Source: Arthrobacter sp. H35-D1 (lineage in GTDB: Bacteria; Actinomycetota; Actinomycetes; Actinomycetales; Micrococcaceae). Taken from it: DNA of 64,000 nucleotides. Location of the stretch: the NCBI RefSeq assembly GCF_030063185.1, contig NZ_JASISP010000003.1, positions 285,779-349,778 on the forward strand, read 5' to 3'. The stretch's first letter is position 1. Each line of letters starts with the position of its first letter. A program made the translations under genes and the position numbers. Below are positions 27,932 to 37,600 of this stretch, in pieces. A model generated the notes under the pieces. It had not been told where the DNA came from. It worked only from the letters and a program-made list of their open reading frames with translations, and made no database searches.

Positions 27932-30046
27932 GTGGCACAGGACGTGCTTACAGACCTCAACAAGGTCCGCAACATCGGCATCATGGCTCACATCGATGCC
28001 GGCAAGACCACCACCACTGAGCGCATCCTGTTCTACACGGGTGTGAACCACAAGCTCGGCGAGACACACGATGGTGCTTCAACGACTGACTGGATGGAAC
28101 AGGAAAAGGAACGCGGCATCACCATCACGAGCGCCGCCGTGACTTGCTTCTGGAACGAGAACCAGATCAACATCATTGACACGCCCGGCCACGTTGACTT
28201 CACAGTTGAGGTCGAGCGCTCATTGCGTGTGCTTGACGGCGCCGTTGCCGTTTTCGATGGCAAGGAAGGCGTGGAGCCGCAGTCCGAGACTGTTTGGCGT
28301 CAGGCCGACAAGTACAATGTTCCGCGTATTTGCTTCGTCAACAAGATGGACAAATTGGGTGCTGACTTCTACTTCACCGTAGACACCATCATCAACCGTT
28401 TGGGCGCCAAACCCCTCGTGATGCAGCTGCCGATCGGTGCTGAAAGCGAATTCACTGGCGTCGTCGACCTGTTGACCATGAAGGCCTTCGTTTGGGCTGG
28501 CGACTCCAAGGGTGACGTCACCATGGGTGCCGCTTATGAAATTCAGGAGATCCCCGCGGATCTGCAGGACCGCGCTGAAGAGTACCGTGCTGCACTCGTT
28601 GAGGCAGCTGCCGAGGCTTCCGAAGAGCTCATGGAGAAGTACCTTGAAGGCATTGAGCCCTCCATCGAGGAGCTGAAGGCTGGCATTCGCAAGCTGACCG
28701 TGAATTCGGAGATCTACCCCGTGTTCTGTGGTTCGGCATTCAAGAACCGCGGCGTTCAGCCCATGCTCGATGCTGTCATCGAGTACTTGCCGAACCCGTT
28801 GGACGTCGGCGCCATGATCGGTCACGATCCCCGCAACGAGGAAATTGAGCTCACCCGTGAGCCCAGTGAGGAAGCGCCGTTCTCGGCTCTTGCCTTCAAG
28901 ATCGCAACGCACCCGTTCTTCGGCCAGTTGAACTTCATCCGCGTGTACTCCGGCAAGGCAACTCCCGGTACTCAGCTGCTGAACTCGACCAAGCAGAAGA
29001 AGGAACGCATCGGCAAGCTCTTCCAGATGCATGCCAACAAGGAAATGCCGGTAGCCGAGGTTCACGCAGGTCACATCTACGCTGTGATCGGCCTCAAGGA
29101 CACCACTACAGGCGACACCTTGTGCGATCCTGCGAACCCGATCGTGCTTGAATCGATGACCTTCCCCGCTCCCGTGATCTTCGTGGCCATTGAGCCGAAG
29201 ACCAAGGGTGACCAGGAGAAGCTGTCCACGGCTATCCAGAAGCTCTCCGCCGAGGACCCGACGTTCACCGTCAACCTCAACGAAGACACCGGCCAGACTG
29301 AAATTGGCGGCATGGGCGAGCTCCACTTGGATATCCTGGTGGACCGCATGCGTCGCGAATTCAACGTGGAAGCCAACGTTGGCAAGCCGCAGGTTGCTTA
29401 CCGTGAAACCATCAAGCGCGCTGTGCCCAAGTACGACTACACGCACAAGAAGCAGACCGGTGGTTCAGGTCAGTTCGCCAAGATCCAGATCTCCATTGAG
29501 CCGCTGGATACGCACGACGGCGAAATGTACTCATTCGAGAACAAGGTCACTGGTGGCCGCGTTCCGCGCGAATACATCCCCAGCGTTGACCAGGGCATCC
29601 AGTCCGCATTGCCTGACGGCGTGCTGGCCGGCTACCCGATGGTTGGCATCAAGGCCCAGCTGCTCGACGGCGCGTCCCACGATGTTGACTCCTCCGAAAT
29701 GGCCTTCAAGATCGCCGGTCGTATGGCGTTCAAGGAAGCCGCTCGGCAGGCCAACCCGGTTCTGCTCGAACCGTTGATGGAAGTTGAAGTCCGCACCCCT
29801 GAGGAATACATGGGTGAAGTAATTGGTGACATCAACTCACGTCGCGGCCAGATGCAGTCCATGGAGGACGCAAGCGGTGTCAAGGTCATTACGGCTCTTG
29901 TTCCCTTGTCCGGCATGTTCGGTTACATCGGCGATCTACGGTCCAAGACCCAGGGCCGCGCAGTGTACTCGATGAAGTTTGACAGCTATTCTGAGGTTCC
30001 GAAGGCAGTAGCCGACGAGATCATCCAGAAGGCCCGCGGCGAGTAG
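27932..30046 (+). CDS. fusA: Elongation factor G
   Basis: The 704-residue translational GTPase has [15 protein letters not shown] (P loop), the switch [20 protein letters not shown], and domains II-V in the normal order and length. EF-G drives translocation of tRNA and mRNA. GTG start with GGGAG upstream. It is the third gene of the str operon and is followed by a long hairpin before tuf, which allows tuf to be expressed independently. Confidence 0.98.
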   Translation: MAQDVLTDLNKVRNIGIMAHIDAGKTTTTERILFYTGVNHKLGETHDGASTTDWMEQEKERGITITSAAVTCFWNENQINIIDTPGHVDFTVEVERSLRVLDGAVAVFDGKEGVEPQSETVWRQADKYNVPRICFVNKMDKLGADFYFTVDTIINRLGAKPLVMQLPIGAESEFTGVVDLLTMKAFVWAGDSKGDVTMGAAYEIQEIPADLQDRAEEYRAALVEAAAEASEELMEKYLEGIEPSIEELKAGIRKLTVNSEIYPVFCGSAFKNRGVQPMLDAVIEYLPNPLDVGAMIGHDPRNEEIELTREPSEEAPFSALAFKIATHPFFGQLNFIRVYSGKATPGTQLLNSTKQKKERIGKLFQMHANKEMPVAEVHAGHIYAVIGLKDTTTGDTLCDPANPIVLESMTFPAPVIFVAIEPKTKGDQEKLSTAIQKLSAEDPTFTVNLNEDTGQTEIGGMGELHLDILVDRMRREFNVEANVGKPQVAYRETIKRAVPKYDYTHKKQTGGSGQFAKIQISIEPLDTHDGEMYSFENKVTGGRVPREYIPSVDQGIQSALPDGVLAGYPMVGIKAQLLDGASHDVDSSEMAFKIAGRMAFKEAARQANPVLLEPLMEVEVRTPEEYMGEVIGDINSRRGQMQSMEDASGVKVITALVPLSGMFGYIGDLRSKTQGRAVYSMKFDSYSEVPKAVADEIIQKARGE

Positions 30047-30054
30047 TCGCACCT

Positions 30055-30099
30055 TGCTTGGGCCTGTTCCTGCACCTTATGCTGTGGCAGGCCCAAGCA
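30055..30099 (+). terminator. Hairpin between fusA and tuf
   Basis: TGCTTGGGCCTG (30055-30066) pairs perfectly over 12 bp with CAGGCCCAAGCA (30088-30099). Only a short mixed T-rich sequence follows, so it could be a weak terminator or an attenuator or RNA-processing site in the 160-bp gap. Confidence 0.5.
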
Positions 30100-30206
30100 G
30101 CAGTAATTTCTTAAATATCAAAAGCCCCCAGTAGACTTACTTTGGATTTCGGTGACGAATAGCGTCGCTGAGAGTAAGTCAACAGCAAACGTTCTAGGAG
30201 GAACCC

Positions 30207-31397
30207 GTGGCGAAGGCAAAGTTCGAGCGGACTAAGCCGCACGTTAACATCGGCACCATCGGTCACGTTGACCATGGTAAGACCACGTTGACGGCTGCCA
30301 TTTCCAAGGTACTTTATGACAAGTACCCCGATCTCAACGAGGCGCGTGATTTCAGCACCATCGACTCGGCTCCCGAGGAGAAGCAGCGTGGAATCACGAT
30401 CAACATCTCCCACGTTGAGTACCAGACCGAGAAGCGCCACTACGCACACGTAGACGCTCCCGGCCACGCTGACTACATCAAGAACATGATCACCGGTGCT
30501 GCCCAGATGGACGGCGCTATCCTGGTGGTTGCTGCGACTGACGGCCCGATGGCGCAGACTCGCGAGCACGTTCTGTTGGCCCGCCAGGTTGGCGTTCCCT
30601 ACCTGCTGGTCGCACTGAACAAGTCCGACATGGTTGACGACGAAGAACTTCTCGACTTGGTCGAGATGGAAGTTCGTGAACTGCTCTCCTCACAGGGCTT
30701 CGACGGCGACGAGGCACCTGTTGTCCGCGTTTCCGGCCTGAAGGCCCTGGAAGGCGACCCGGTATGGGTCAAGTCCGTTCAGGACTTGATGGATGCCGTT
30801 GACGAGCACGTCCCGAACCCGGTTCGCGACAAGGACAAGCCGTTCCTGATGCCGGTTGAAGACGTCTTCACCATCACCGGTCGAGGAACTGTTGTGACGG
30901 GCCGCGCCGAGCGTGGAACCCTGAAGATCAACTCTGAAATTGAGATTGTCGGCATCCGCCCGGTCCAGAAGACCACGGTTACCGGTATCGAAATGTTCCA
31001 CAAGCAGCTCGACGAGGCTTGGGCCGGCGAGAACTGTGGACTGCTGCTCCGCGGCATCAAGCGCGAAGATGTTGAGCGTGGCCAGGTCATCGTGAAGCCG
31101 GGTTCCATTACCCCGCACACCGATTTCGAAGCCAACGTCTACATCTTGGCCAAGGATGAGGGCGGGCGTCACAACCCGTTTTACTCCAACTACCGCCCGC
31201 AGTTCTACTTCCGCACCACGGATGTTACCGGCGTCATCACCTTGCCTGAGGGCACGGAAATGGTTATGCCTGGCGACAACACCGAAATGTCGGTCGTGCT
31301 GATCCAGCCGATCGCCATGGAAGAAGGCCTCGGCTTCGCTATCCGCGAAGGCGGCCGCACCGTTGGTTCAGGTCGTGTCACCAAGATCCTCAAGTAG
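30207..31397 (+). CDS. tuf: Elongation factor Tu
   Basis: The 396 residues carry [34 protein letters not shown] and the three EF-Tu domains at standard length. It delivers aminoacyl-tRNA to the ribosome. GTG start with a strong AGGAGG eight nt upstream (TAGGAGGAACCC). It ends the str operon and is followed by two successive hairpins. No second tuf copy is in the window. Confidence 0.98.
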   Translation: MAKAKFERTKPHVNIGTIGHVDHGKTTLTAAISKVLYDKYPDLNEARDFSTIDSAPEEKQRGITINISHVEYQTEKRHYAHVDAPGHADYIKNMITGAAQMDGAILVVAATDGPMAQTREHVLLARQVGVPYLLVALNKSDMVDDEELLDLVEMEVRELLSSQGFDGDEAPVVRVSGLKALEGDPVWVKSVQDLMDAVDEHVPNPVRDKDKPFLMPVEDVFTITGRGTVVTGRAERGTLKINSEIEIVGIRPVQKTTVTGIEMFHKQLDEAWAGENCGLLLRGIKREDVERGQVIVKPGSITPHTDFEANVYILAKDEGGRHNPFYSNYRPQFYFRTTDVTGVITLPEGTEMVMPGDNTEMSVVLIQPIAMEEGLGFAIREGGRTVGSGRVTKILK

Positions 31398-31422
31398 TCT
31401 TTAGACATACTTGTAGTTCTGC

Positions 31423-31454
31423 GGAAGGGTCCCAGCTCCGGCTGGGGCCCTTCC
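31423..31454 (+). terminator. Terminator after tuf
   Basis: GGAAGGGTCCCAGC (31423-31436) pairs with GCTGGGGCCCTTCC (31441-31454), with one mismatch, followed by TTGTTGTTT. It ends the str operon. Confidence 0.8.
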
Positions 31455-31474
31455 TTGTTGTTTCATGCTTAAAG

Positions 31475-31525
31475 TACGACGGCGGGAGCCCACCTTTTTG
31501 TGAAAGGTGGGCTCCCGCCGTCGTA
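31475..31525. terminator. Perfect 23-bp-arm inverted repeat between convergent units
   Basis: Bases 31475-31497 and 31503-31525 are perfect inverted copies around a 5-nt loop. It stands 20 bp after the tuf terminator and 45 bp before the end of the convergent minus-strand gene, so it probably stops transcription arriving from the minus side and backs up the tuf terminator. It resembles in style the long palindrome at 9261-9313. Confidence 0.65.
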
Positions 31526-31569
31526 AGCTCTGCGAAAGAAAGCGGGCGCGCCACAGGAAGCTGCAGTGG

Positions 31570-32031
31570 TCAGGAAGCTGCAGTGGTCAAGGTGATGCCG
31601 TCAACCAGCTGCTGCAGCAATGTGGTGTCCACGCCTGCATCGGGGTCTGTGACTATGCTCAGCAGGGTCAGCCCATAGAAGGCTGAGCCGGGGAAGTGCA
31701 TGCCCACCACGGACGCGATGCGCGGCACGGAGCCGCTGTCCTTGAAGTTCACGGCGACGGCGTAGAGCTCCTTGCCATCGCCGGGCAGGCTTCCTTCTGA
31801 AACTACTTGGCCGGCAAATTCACTTTGGTAGTAGGCAGCCATTTTCTGGGTCCACTCGATGGTCTGCGCGTAGTTGCCAACCTGCTCGTCATCGCGCACC
31901 ACCGAGAGGAGCGTGCCGCCGGGCAGGCTGAATTGTTCGGTGCCCGGGCCTGCACTGGACTCAGCCACGGTGGCGGACCCTTCCGGCAGGGTGGCAGTGA
32001 AGCCGATGGTTGACTCAAATTGTGTGCTCAT
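31570..32031 (-). CDS. Hypothetical small protein paired with the WXG100-like gene
   Basis: The 153-residue soluble protein has no signal peptide or membrane helix. Alternating beta segments (FESTIGFTATLPEG, ELYAVAVNF, FYGLTLLSIVTD) and a final helix (TTLLQQLVDGITL) recall the PsbP/Mog1-like fold of DUF1795, LpqN and DcrB proteins, but this is a by-eye impression and no signature motif proves it. It lies 65 bp downstream of the WXG100-like gene on the same strand, which suggests co-expression. A chaperone or partner role is a guess from analogy with DcrB-fold effector chaperones of other secretion systems. Confidence 0.6.
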   Translation of the reverse strand: MSTQFESTIGFTATLPEGSATVAESSAGPGTEQFSLPGGTLLSVVRDDEQVGNYAQTIEWTQKMAAYYQSEFAGQVVSEGSLPGDGKELYAVAVNFKDSGSVPRIASVVGMHFPGSAFYGLTLLSIVTDPDAGVDTTLLQQLVDGITLTTAAS

Positions 32032-32096
32032 GTGTGTTGGGCCTTTCGCCGTTGGACAAGATTGTGTGTCACGGAATTTCCTGGCTTCTTGGTCGA

Positions 32097-33737
32097 TCAG
32101 CCTTCGTCCCTGGTGATTTGCTCAAAGCCTGCACCGTGCGGAGGTTTGTATCCGGTGCTGATATTGCTTGTCACCTCGCGCTCGGTGCCAACCTTGAGGC
32201 TGGCCACGCCGGTGTCAACATCCACCAAATTGTCTTCCGTGTGGGCGACCGCATTTACCTGGAGCGTCACGCCGGAGGCTTCGTAGATGTCCTTCAAGTC
32301 ACTGGCAGCCGCCAAGTCGTTTCCGGAGGCTTGGTTGGTCAAGTAGCTGCTGATCAGGTCCTTATTCTCTTCGGTGTTGTATATTTCCATTTTGACAGAG
32401 CCCTGTCCGCCGACCCCACTGGTGGCGGACAGGCCATCCTTTTGGCCAATGGGGGTGCCCGGAGTGTCGACGCGGAGTTCTTGGTCCATGGCAAGGGTGC
32501 CTTGAACCGTCAACGTTAGCCGCTCAATGCTGTGGTCCTCGTTCATGTTGATATGGATTCTCGCGGAGCCGTCGCCGCTGAGTGACTGCCCGGCGCCCAG
32601 GTCCAGGTCGGCCTTGGCGCTGACAGTCAGTCCGGCAGTGGAGGTCCCCGTGGAGAGGTTCTGTTCGTAGTCCATCTCCAGGCGAGCTGAAACCGAGGCG
32701 TCGTCATTGAGCCCGCCGTGCCCTCCCACAGAGATGCTACCCAGTGCACTGTCAGTGGATCTCAGCGAGCCATTCTCCTTGGCGGCGTTGTCCAGAGTGC
32801 CCATGACGTAATCGGCGGGATTGGACACGGCATCTTTGGCGTTGCCGAATCCGTCCGGCGGCAGGTCGTCCACCATTTGATCCAAAGCGGCTTCAGCCTC
32901 CTTGCGGGAGGAAAACTCGTAGGTTCTGCTGATCTCGCCCGAGAGGGTGGCGTCCACCCCTGCCTTGGTTCCGGGGGTGTTCACGCCGCCGCCGGCGCCG
33001 CCGGAAACCTTGACCGTGGCCGAGCCATCGGCGTTCTCAGTAATGGTGGCACCAATGTGGGCTTCTCCATGGACCCATGCAACTTGGCCCTCCACCCGGA
33101 ACTTGCCGTCGTCGGTGTACATGGGAATGGACTCTTTGCCCTTTTCCACAAGGTAGTCGTTGACTGCCCGGCGCACATCCGGTGGGAGGCTGCCTTTCAA
33201 GGCGGCCAGTTCCACGGCGAGCGGCACATTGTTGGGGCCGGTGCCCTCAATAATGTATTTCTGCTCTTCTTCGGACAAGCCTTCCCACCAGGCGCGAACC
33301 TCTGCTTCCGAGGCATCGCGCATCGAGTGCAGCTCATCCTTCAGCTCATTATGTCGTTCAACGCGCTCCAGATGTTCCTTGGCGCCGTCTTTGATCCGCT
33401 GCAGGGTACGATCCCAGAAACCGGGTTCGCTTCCGCCATCGCCGCCATCGCCGCCATCGCCGCTATCGCTGCTGGAAGCCTTTTCCTGTTCGGCGGCCTG
33501 TGCCACCAAGGTCTTGGCAGTGGTGGTGAGGAGGTCCTGGGCCGAGTTGAGCTGCGGGCGCATCCGGCCCTGCCAGTCCGAGCGCATCCGTGCGGCGTCG
33601 GGTCCTTGCCAGCGGCTGTGCAGGATCACCGGATGCAGCATTGCAACTGTTCGCCTCAGCTTCTGGGACGACTGGTTGAACAGGGTGGCCAGCTCACGCA
33701 ATTGCGCGGGATCCGCTCCCAGCATGTTCTCGTTCAT
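32097..33737 (-). CDS. WXG100-like N-terminal domain protein with long unknown C-terminus
   Basis: The first about 90 of 546 residues are two helices joined by a turn with W43-x-G45 (in HSRWQGPDA), the layout of WXG100/ESAT-6-like proteins, which are substrates of type VII (Esx) secretion. An Asp/Gly linker (DSGDGGDGGDGG) follows. Residues about 115-200 are charged and helical; residues 200-540 are Gly/Ser/Asp/Thr-rich with repeated beta strands (for example SARLEMDYEQNLS, LTVSAKADLDLG), without Cys and without any known toxin motif. ATG at 33737 has AAAGGA five nt upstream; a further ATG at 33764 does not. No esx transport gene lies in the window. Confidence 0.7.
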   Translation of the reverse strand: MNENMLGADPAQLRELATLFNQSSQKLRRTVAMLHPVILHSRWQGPDAARMRSDWQGRMRPQLNSAQDLLTTTAKTLVAQAAEQEKASSSDSGDGGDGGDGGSEPGFWDRTLQRIKDGAKEHLERVERHNELKDELHSMRDASEAEVRAWWEGLSEEEQKYIIEGTGPNNVPLAVELAALKGSLPPDVRRAVNDYLVEKGKESIPMYTDDGKFRVEGQVAWVHGEAHIGATITENADGSATVKVSGGAGGGVNTPGTKAGVDATLSGEISRTYEFSSRKEAEAALDQMVDDLPPDGFGNAKDAVSNPADYVMGTLDNAAKENGSLRSTDSALGSISVGGHGGLNDDASVSARLEMDYEQNLSTGTSTAGLTVSAKADLDLGAGQSLSGDGSARIHINMNEDHSIERLTLTVQGTLAMDQELRVDTPGTPIGQKDGLSATSGVGGQGSVKMEIYNTEENKDLISSYLTNQASGNDLAAASDLKDIYEASGVTLQVNAVAHTEDNLVDVDTGVASLKVGTEREVTSNISTGYKPPHGAGFEQITRDEG

Positions 33738-33893
33738 GGGGTTCCTTTGCATGGGCCCAAACACTCTTGGTCCCGCGTTTCAATTGTTCGAGTTGTGGCA
33801 GTGGTACTCACCGCAGGCTATCGTCATCCCGAGACCGGCACCATGGGGATCGCTGCCCATGGCGCGGAGGCGTGTGGCCACTATGCTTTTGAA

Positions 33894-34469
33894 ATGACGT
33901 TTTCGCATGCCAATCCGTATTCGCAAAGGCCGGCAGGTCGCAGAAAGTCCACGAAGGGGTCCTTGGCCGTTGCCATCGTCGTTGTTTTTTTTGGGCTGGC
34001 GCTGCTCGGTGTGGGGTCCTCCATCTTCCAGGCCGCGGGGGAGGGCCAAGCCACGGCCAGGGACCTGCAGGTGAACGGACTCCCCGGCACCGTCACCGAC
34101 GCCAAGGTCATGGTGGGGCGCGGACAGGGCGGGACCAGGACCGTGTCTGAAATGGAGCTGACGTTCATGGATGAGCAGGGCATGGAACATACTGCCGGCA
34201 CGACGCATATTCCCAGGCACTACCCGCCGTCGAACGCCGAGTCTGGATGGACGTCGGAATTTCCGGCGAAGGATCAGCTGCTGGGACAAGCCGTCAAATA
34301 CAGGCTCGGCGACGATGCCGCCGTGGAACTGGTGGAGCAGTTGCCCGCCGCCGCGTCTGCACCTTGGACCATACCGCGCTACATCGGGCTGGTTCTCGGG
34401 ATCTTTGGAATCTTCGTGCTCGTTGGGGCACTTGCCATGGGCGCCAAGAGCTTTCGCAAGCGGAGCTGA
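33894..34469 (+). CDS. DUF3592-like two-TM membrane protein
   Basis: The 191 residues have a short cytoplasmic start, a membrane helix (about 22-44, LAVAIVVVFFGLALLGVG), an extracytoplasmic domain of about 110 residues (LPGTVTDAKVM, EMELTFMDEQG, LGQAVKYRLGDD) and a second helix (about 161-182) ending in KSFRKRS. This build matches DUF3592 proteins, whose function is unknown. The ATG at 33894 has a poor ribosome binding site; ATG 33843 is an in-frame alternative. It is divergent from the WXG100-like gene with a 156-bp shared control region. Confidence 0.65.
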   Translation: MTFSHANPYSQRPAGRRKSTKGSLAVAIVVVFFGLALLGVGSSIFQAAGEGQATARDLQVNGLPGTVTDAKVMVGRGQGGTRTVSEMELTFMDEQGMEHTAGTTHIPRHYPPSNAESGWTSEFPAKDQLLGQAVKYRLGDDAAVELVEQLPAAASAPWTIPRYIGLVLGIFGIFVLVGALAMGAKSFRKRS

Positions 34470-34668
34470 ACACTTCAACGGATACGCTGGGTCCGCAGCC
34501 GCCCAGGATGTCCGTCCCTAGTGGTGCCGGCAGACGTTGGTGGTCGAGACTGTCGGCGACGTGCAGGTTCCACGCCAAGTTGTGTTCATCTACAGTCGAT
34601 GGTCTAAATGATCGTCCGTCCTGAGACTTGTCCTAAACTGAGAGTTCACCGTGAGTAGGGGGAAGCGC

Positions 34669-37600
34669 ATGAGTCAGCAGCAGCCCGATTTGCCGATAGG
34701 CAAACAAGGGTCCAACATGCCCGGTGAGGCATACCACCAGGGCTACCTGGACGGGCACCTTGCCGGTTGGAAGGCTGCCCTCGCCGCCCAGGGCTCCACC
34801 ATGGCGGGGGACCGGACTTCTGAAGCTGCACCACCAAGAATGCCTTCCCGGCCGCCCCAAGGGGAGTCAAGCGTCGCGCTGCGGGGCTCTGCGCTCCACC
34901 AAGAACCTGTGCTCGACGAGGGCGCTGCGCTCTTCCAAGGCCCTGTGGTGCATGAAGATCCTCCCAAGGTCCTGCAACAGGTGCAGCAGCCCGCAATGCC
35001 GCAGGCTCCGACCCCGCAGGCTCCGACCCAGCAGGCTCCGACCCAGCAGGCTCCGACCCAGCAGCCCGCAACACCGCAGGCGCCCCAGCAGCAGATGTCG
35101 ATGCCTCGCTACCCACAGGGGCAGCCTGAAAAACAGCAATTGCCGCGCCTTGCCAAGCCGGCTCCGCTCGATCCCGCTGCCGCTGCCGAAAAAAAGACTA
35201 AGCGTGAAACGCAAAACATCAACATCACCTTGTATGTGGCGAGCCTGCTCATGGTGGCCGCTGCAGCACTGTTTGTCGGCAGCAGCCTTCCAGTGGCTGC
35301 CCGACTCGTGGGTGTTTGGCTGGGCACGGCGCTGTTCTACTCCACTGGACTGCTGCTCCACGGCAAGGCAGCCAAACTTAAGCCGGCAGCCGTTGCCTTT
35401 ACCGGCACGGCACTGGCCATTATCCCCTTTGCCGGAGTGGCCACCTACAATTTGGGCTTTCCGGATGCACCGGCTGTATGGCTGGCCACCTCCCTTATAG
35501 GAACTGTGGCCTACATCTACGCTGCAGTGCGCTTGCGCAGCCGCCTGGTGGTCTATGTTTCCATGGCGTTCCTGCTGTCCACGGCGTGGTCGTCGGTGGC
35601 CATCATGGGGGCGGCACTTGCCTGGTATTTCACCGCCTTGATCATCTTCGCTGCCGTGCTGGCTTTGATGGGATTCCTGCTCCAGCGCCGCGCCTCGATT
35701 GCCGGCAGCGCGAGCAGCTTGTATGCAAAGGTATTTGCTGAAATTGGCCCATGGTTTGCCCCTGTTGGCTTGGTCGGTTCACTCGTCCTTGGACTGGCAC
35801 TGAACGCGGCGGACCATGCCATGGTGCTCATGGCAGGGGCCTTTTATTACGCAGCCATGACGCTCGCCTCGGGAAACGCCCACAAGCGCTACAACTATCT
35901 GGGGTTCAGGCTTTCGTTAAGCTTCGCTGCCCCGTTCCTCGGCTGGCTGATTCAGCCTGAGCCCGTATGGGCTGCGGCGGCGTTCACCACAGTGCTGGCA
36001 ATTCAGCTGCTTGCGGTTGCCTACACCCGGGGGCCGCTGTCCAAGCTTATTTGCCATGAGGCGTGGGTGCGGCGGGATGTCTACGTGAGCGTTCCCGTCA
36101 TGGCAGTTGGCTCCTTCGTGTGGAGCGTGGCGGCGTTTTTGGCCAACACGGGCACCGCCAACACAGGTACCGCCGGCATGGGCGCTTTTGCCATTTCCGT
36201 TGGAGTGGGTGTCGGCTTGATTGCGGCCATGGCCCTTGTCCCGGCGTTTCTGCCTGGCGGGGAGTGGTTGCCTCTGCCGGCTGCAGGTGCCGTGGTCTTG
36301 TGTTCGCCGTTCCTTGGAGCCATCGACTGGACTGCCTTGATCGGAGTCGCCCTGATTTATGCGCTAATCAGGTATTTCACCGTTGTCGGTTTTGTGCTCA
36401 AGCGGGCCATGCTGGTCATCGCGCGAATCCTCGTGGCAGCGCTCGTGGCTGCCTCCCTGGCAGCATTGCTTCCCGCCAATCCCGGCAAGGCGGAGCTGAT
36501 CGTCACCGTGATTGCCGTCATTGCAGCCATGCAATTGCTGGCGGACGCCTTGCTGTCCAGATATGGCACTGCCAACCCGGTGACTCGCTACTCGGCAGTG
36601 GCCTGGGCCGTCGTTGGCACCGTCCTTGTGATGGCATTGTCGGCGACCCAATGGTTCGCCCAGGGTTCAGGGGCTCGGTTGCTCGGCGCAGAAGCGTTGC
36701 TTCCGGCCCAGTTCGTGTTGGCAGCGGCGGCCATGGGCGTTGCGGCAGCCGCATATTCCCTTCCCTTGGCGCCCCGAACGGCAGTCTCCACAGCAAGTTC
36801 AGGCACAGCAGGTTCAGGCACAGCAGGTGCACGCTCGGTATCGTCCCGAGCCACGGAGGCGCTGGCGCCGTCGTACTTTATTGTGGCGGCCCTTTGCGCA
36901 GGGCCTGTGCTGCACGCCGGTGGTGCAAGCCTGGCTTGGGCCGCCACTGCCGCCTACCTGATCGTGGCAGGGGCACTGTTGCAGCGAGAGAGTGCACCGT
37001 TGCACCGCTGGTTGTATTGGTGGACGGCCAGGGTGGTGTCCCTGTTGCTGGCCGTGGCCTTGTTCCAGCTGTGGCTGGAGTTTGATCCGCAAACACAGCT
37101 TGCCGGGGCTCAGGTGTCCCTTGGCCACATCATCTTGCTGGCGTTGGTTCCGCAATTGCTGATTCTGCTGTTTGTGCTTCTGCGCGGCAGGGCCGTCACG
37201 GGGCTGTCGACGGATGTGTGCGTCACCCTGGCGGTAGTTTTCGGCCTCGCGATCGCCGTGGCCACCGGCGGCGACGGCGAGCGCTGGACAACCATGGTTG
37301 CCGTTGGCCTTGCCGCGGCTGCTGTCGCAGGGATTAGCGTTGCCGGGCTTGCCTCCGGCAGGGCAACGAGCCGCGAACCGTTGCTGGTGGTCACGTGGGC
37401 GCCGGCAGCGGCGCTGATCGGCATTGCGCTGGCATGCATGGGCTACCGGCCGTTGCTTATTATTGTGGTGGCCATTGCTGTTGTGGCGTGGGCATTCGTT
37501 GCTGCTGCAGCCCGGACGCTCATGGCAAGGAGTGGGTACTTCCTGCTCGCCAGGGTGGCTGCGACAGTGCTCGTCGCTGTGGTGGTGCGTGAACTCAGTG

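Noticed and set aside
32718..33890. Long plus-strand frame leading into the DUF3592-like protein
   Set aside because: It is antisense to the WXG100-like gene; only the part from 33894 onward has membrane helices and a sensible start.
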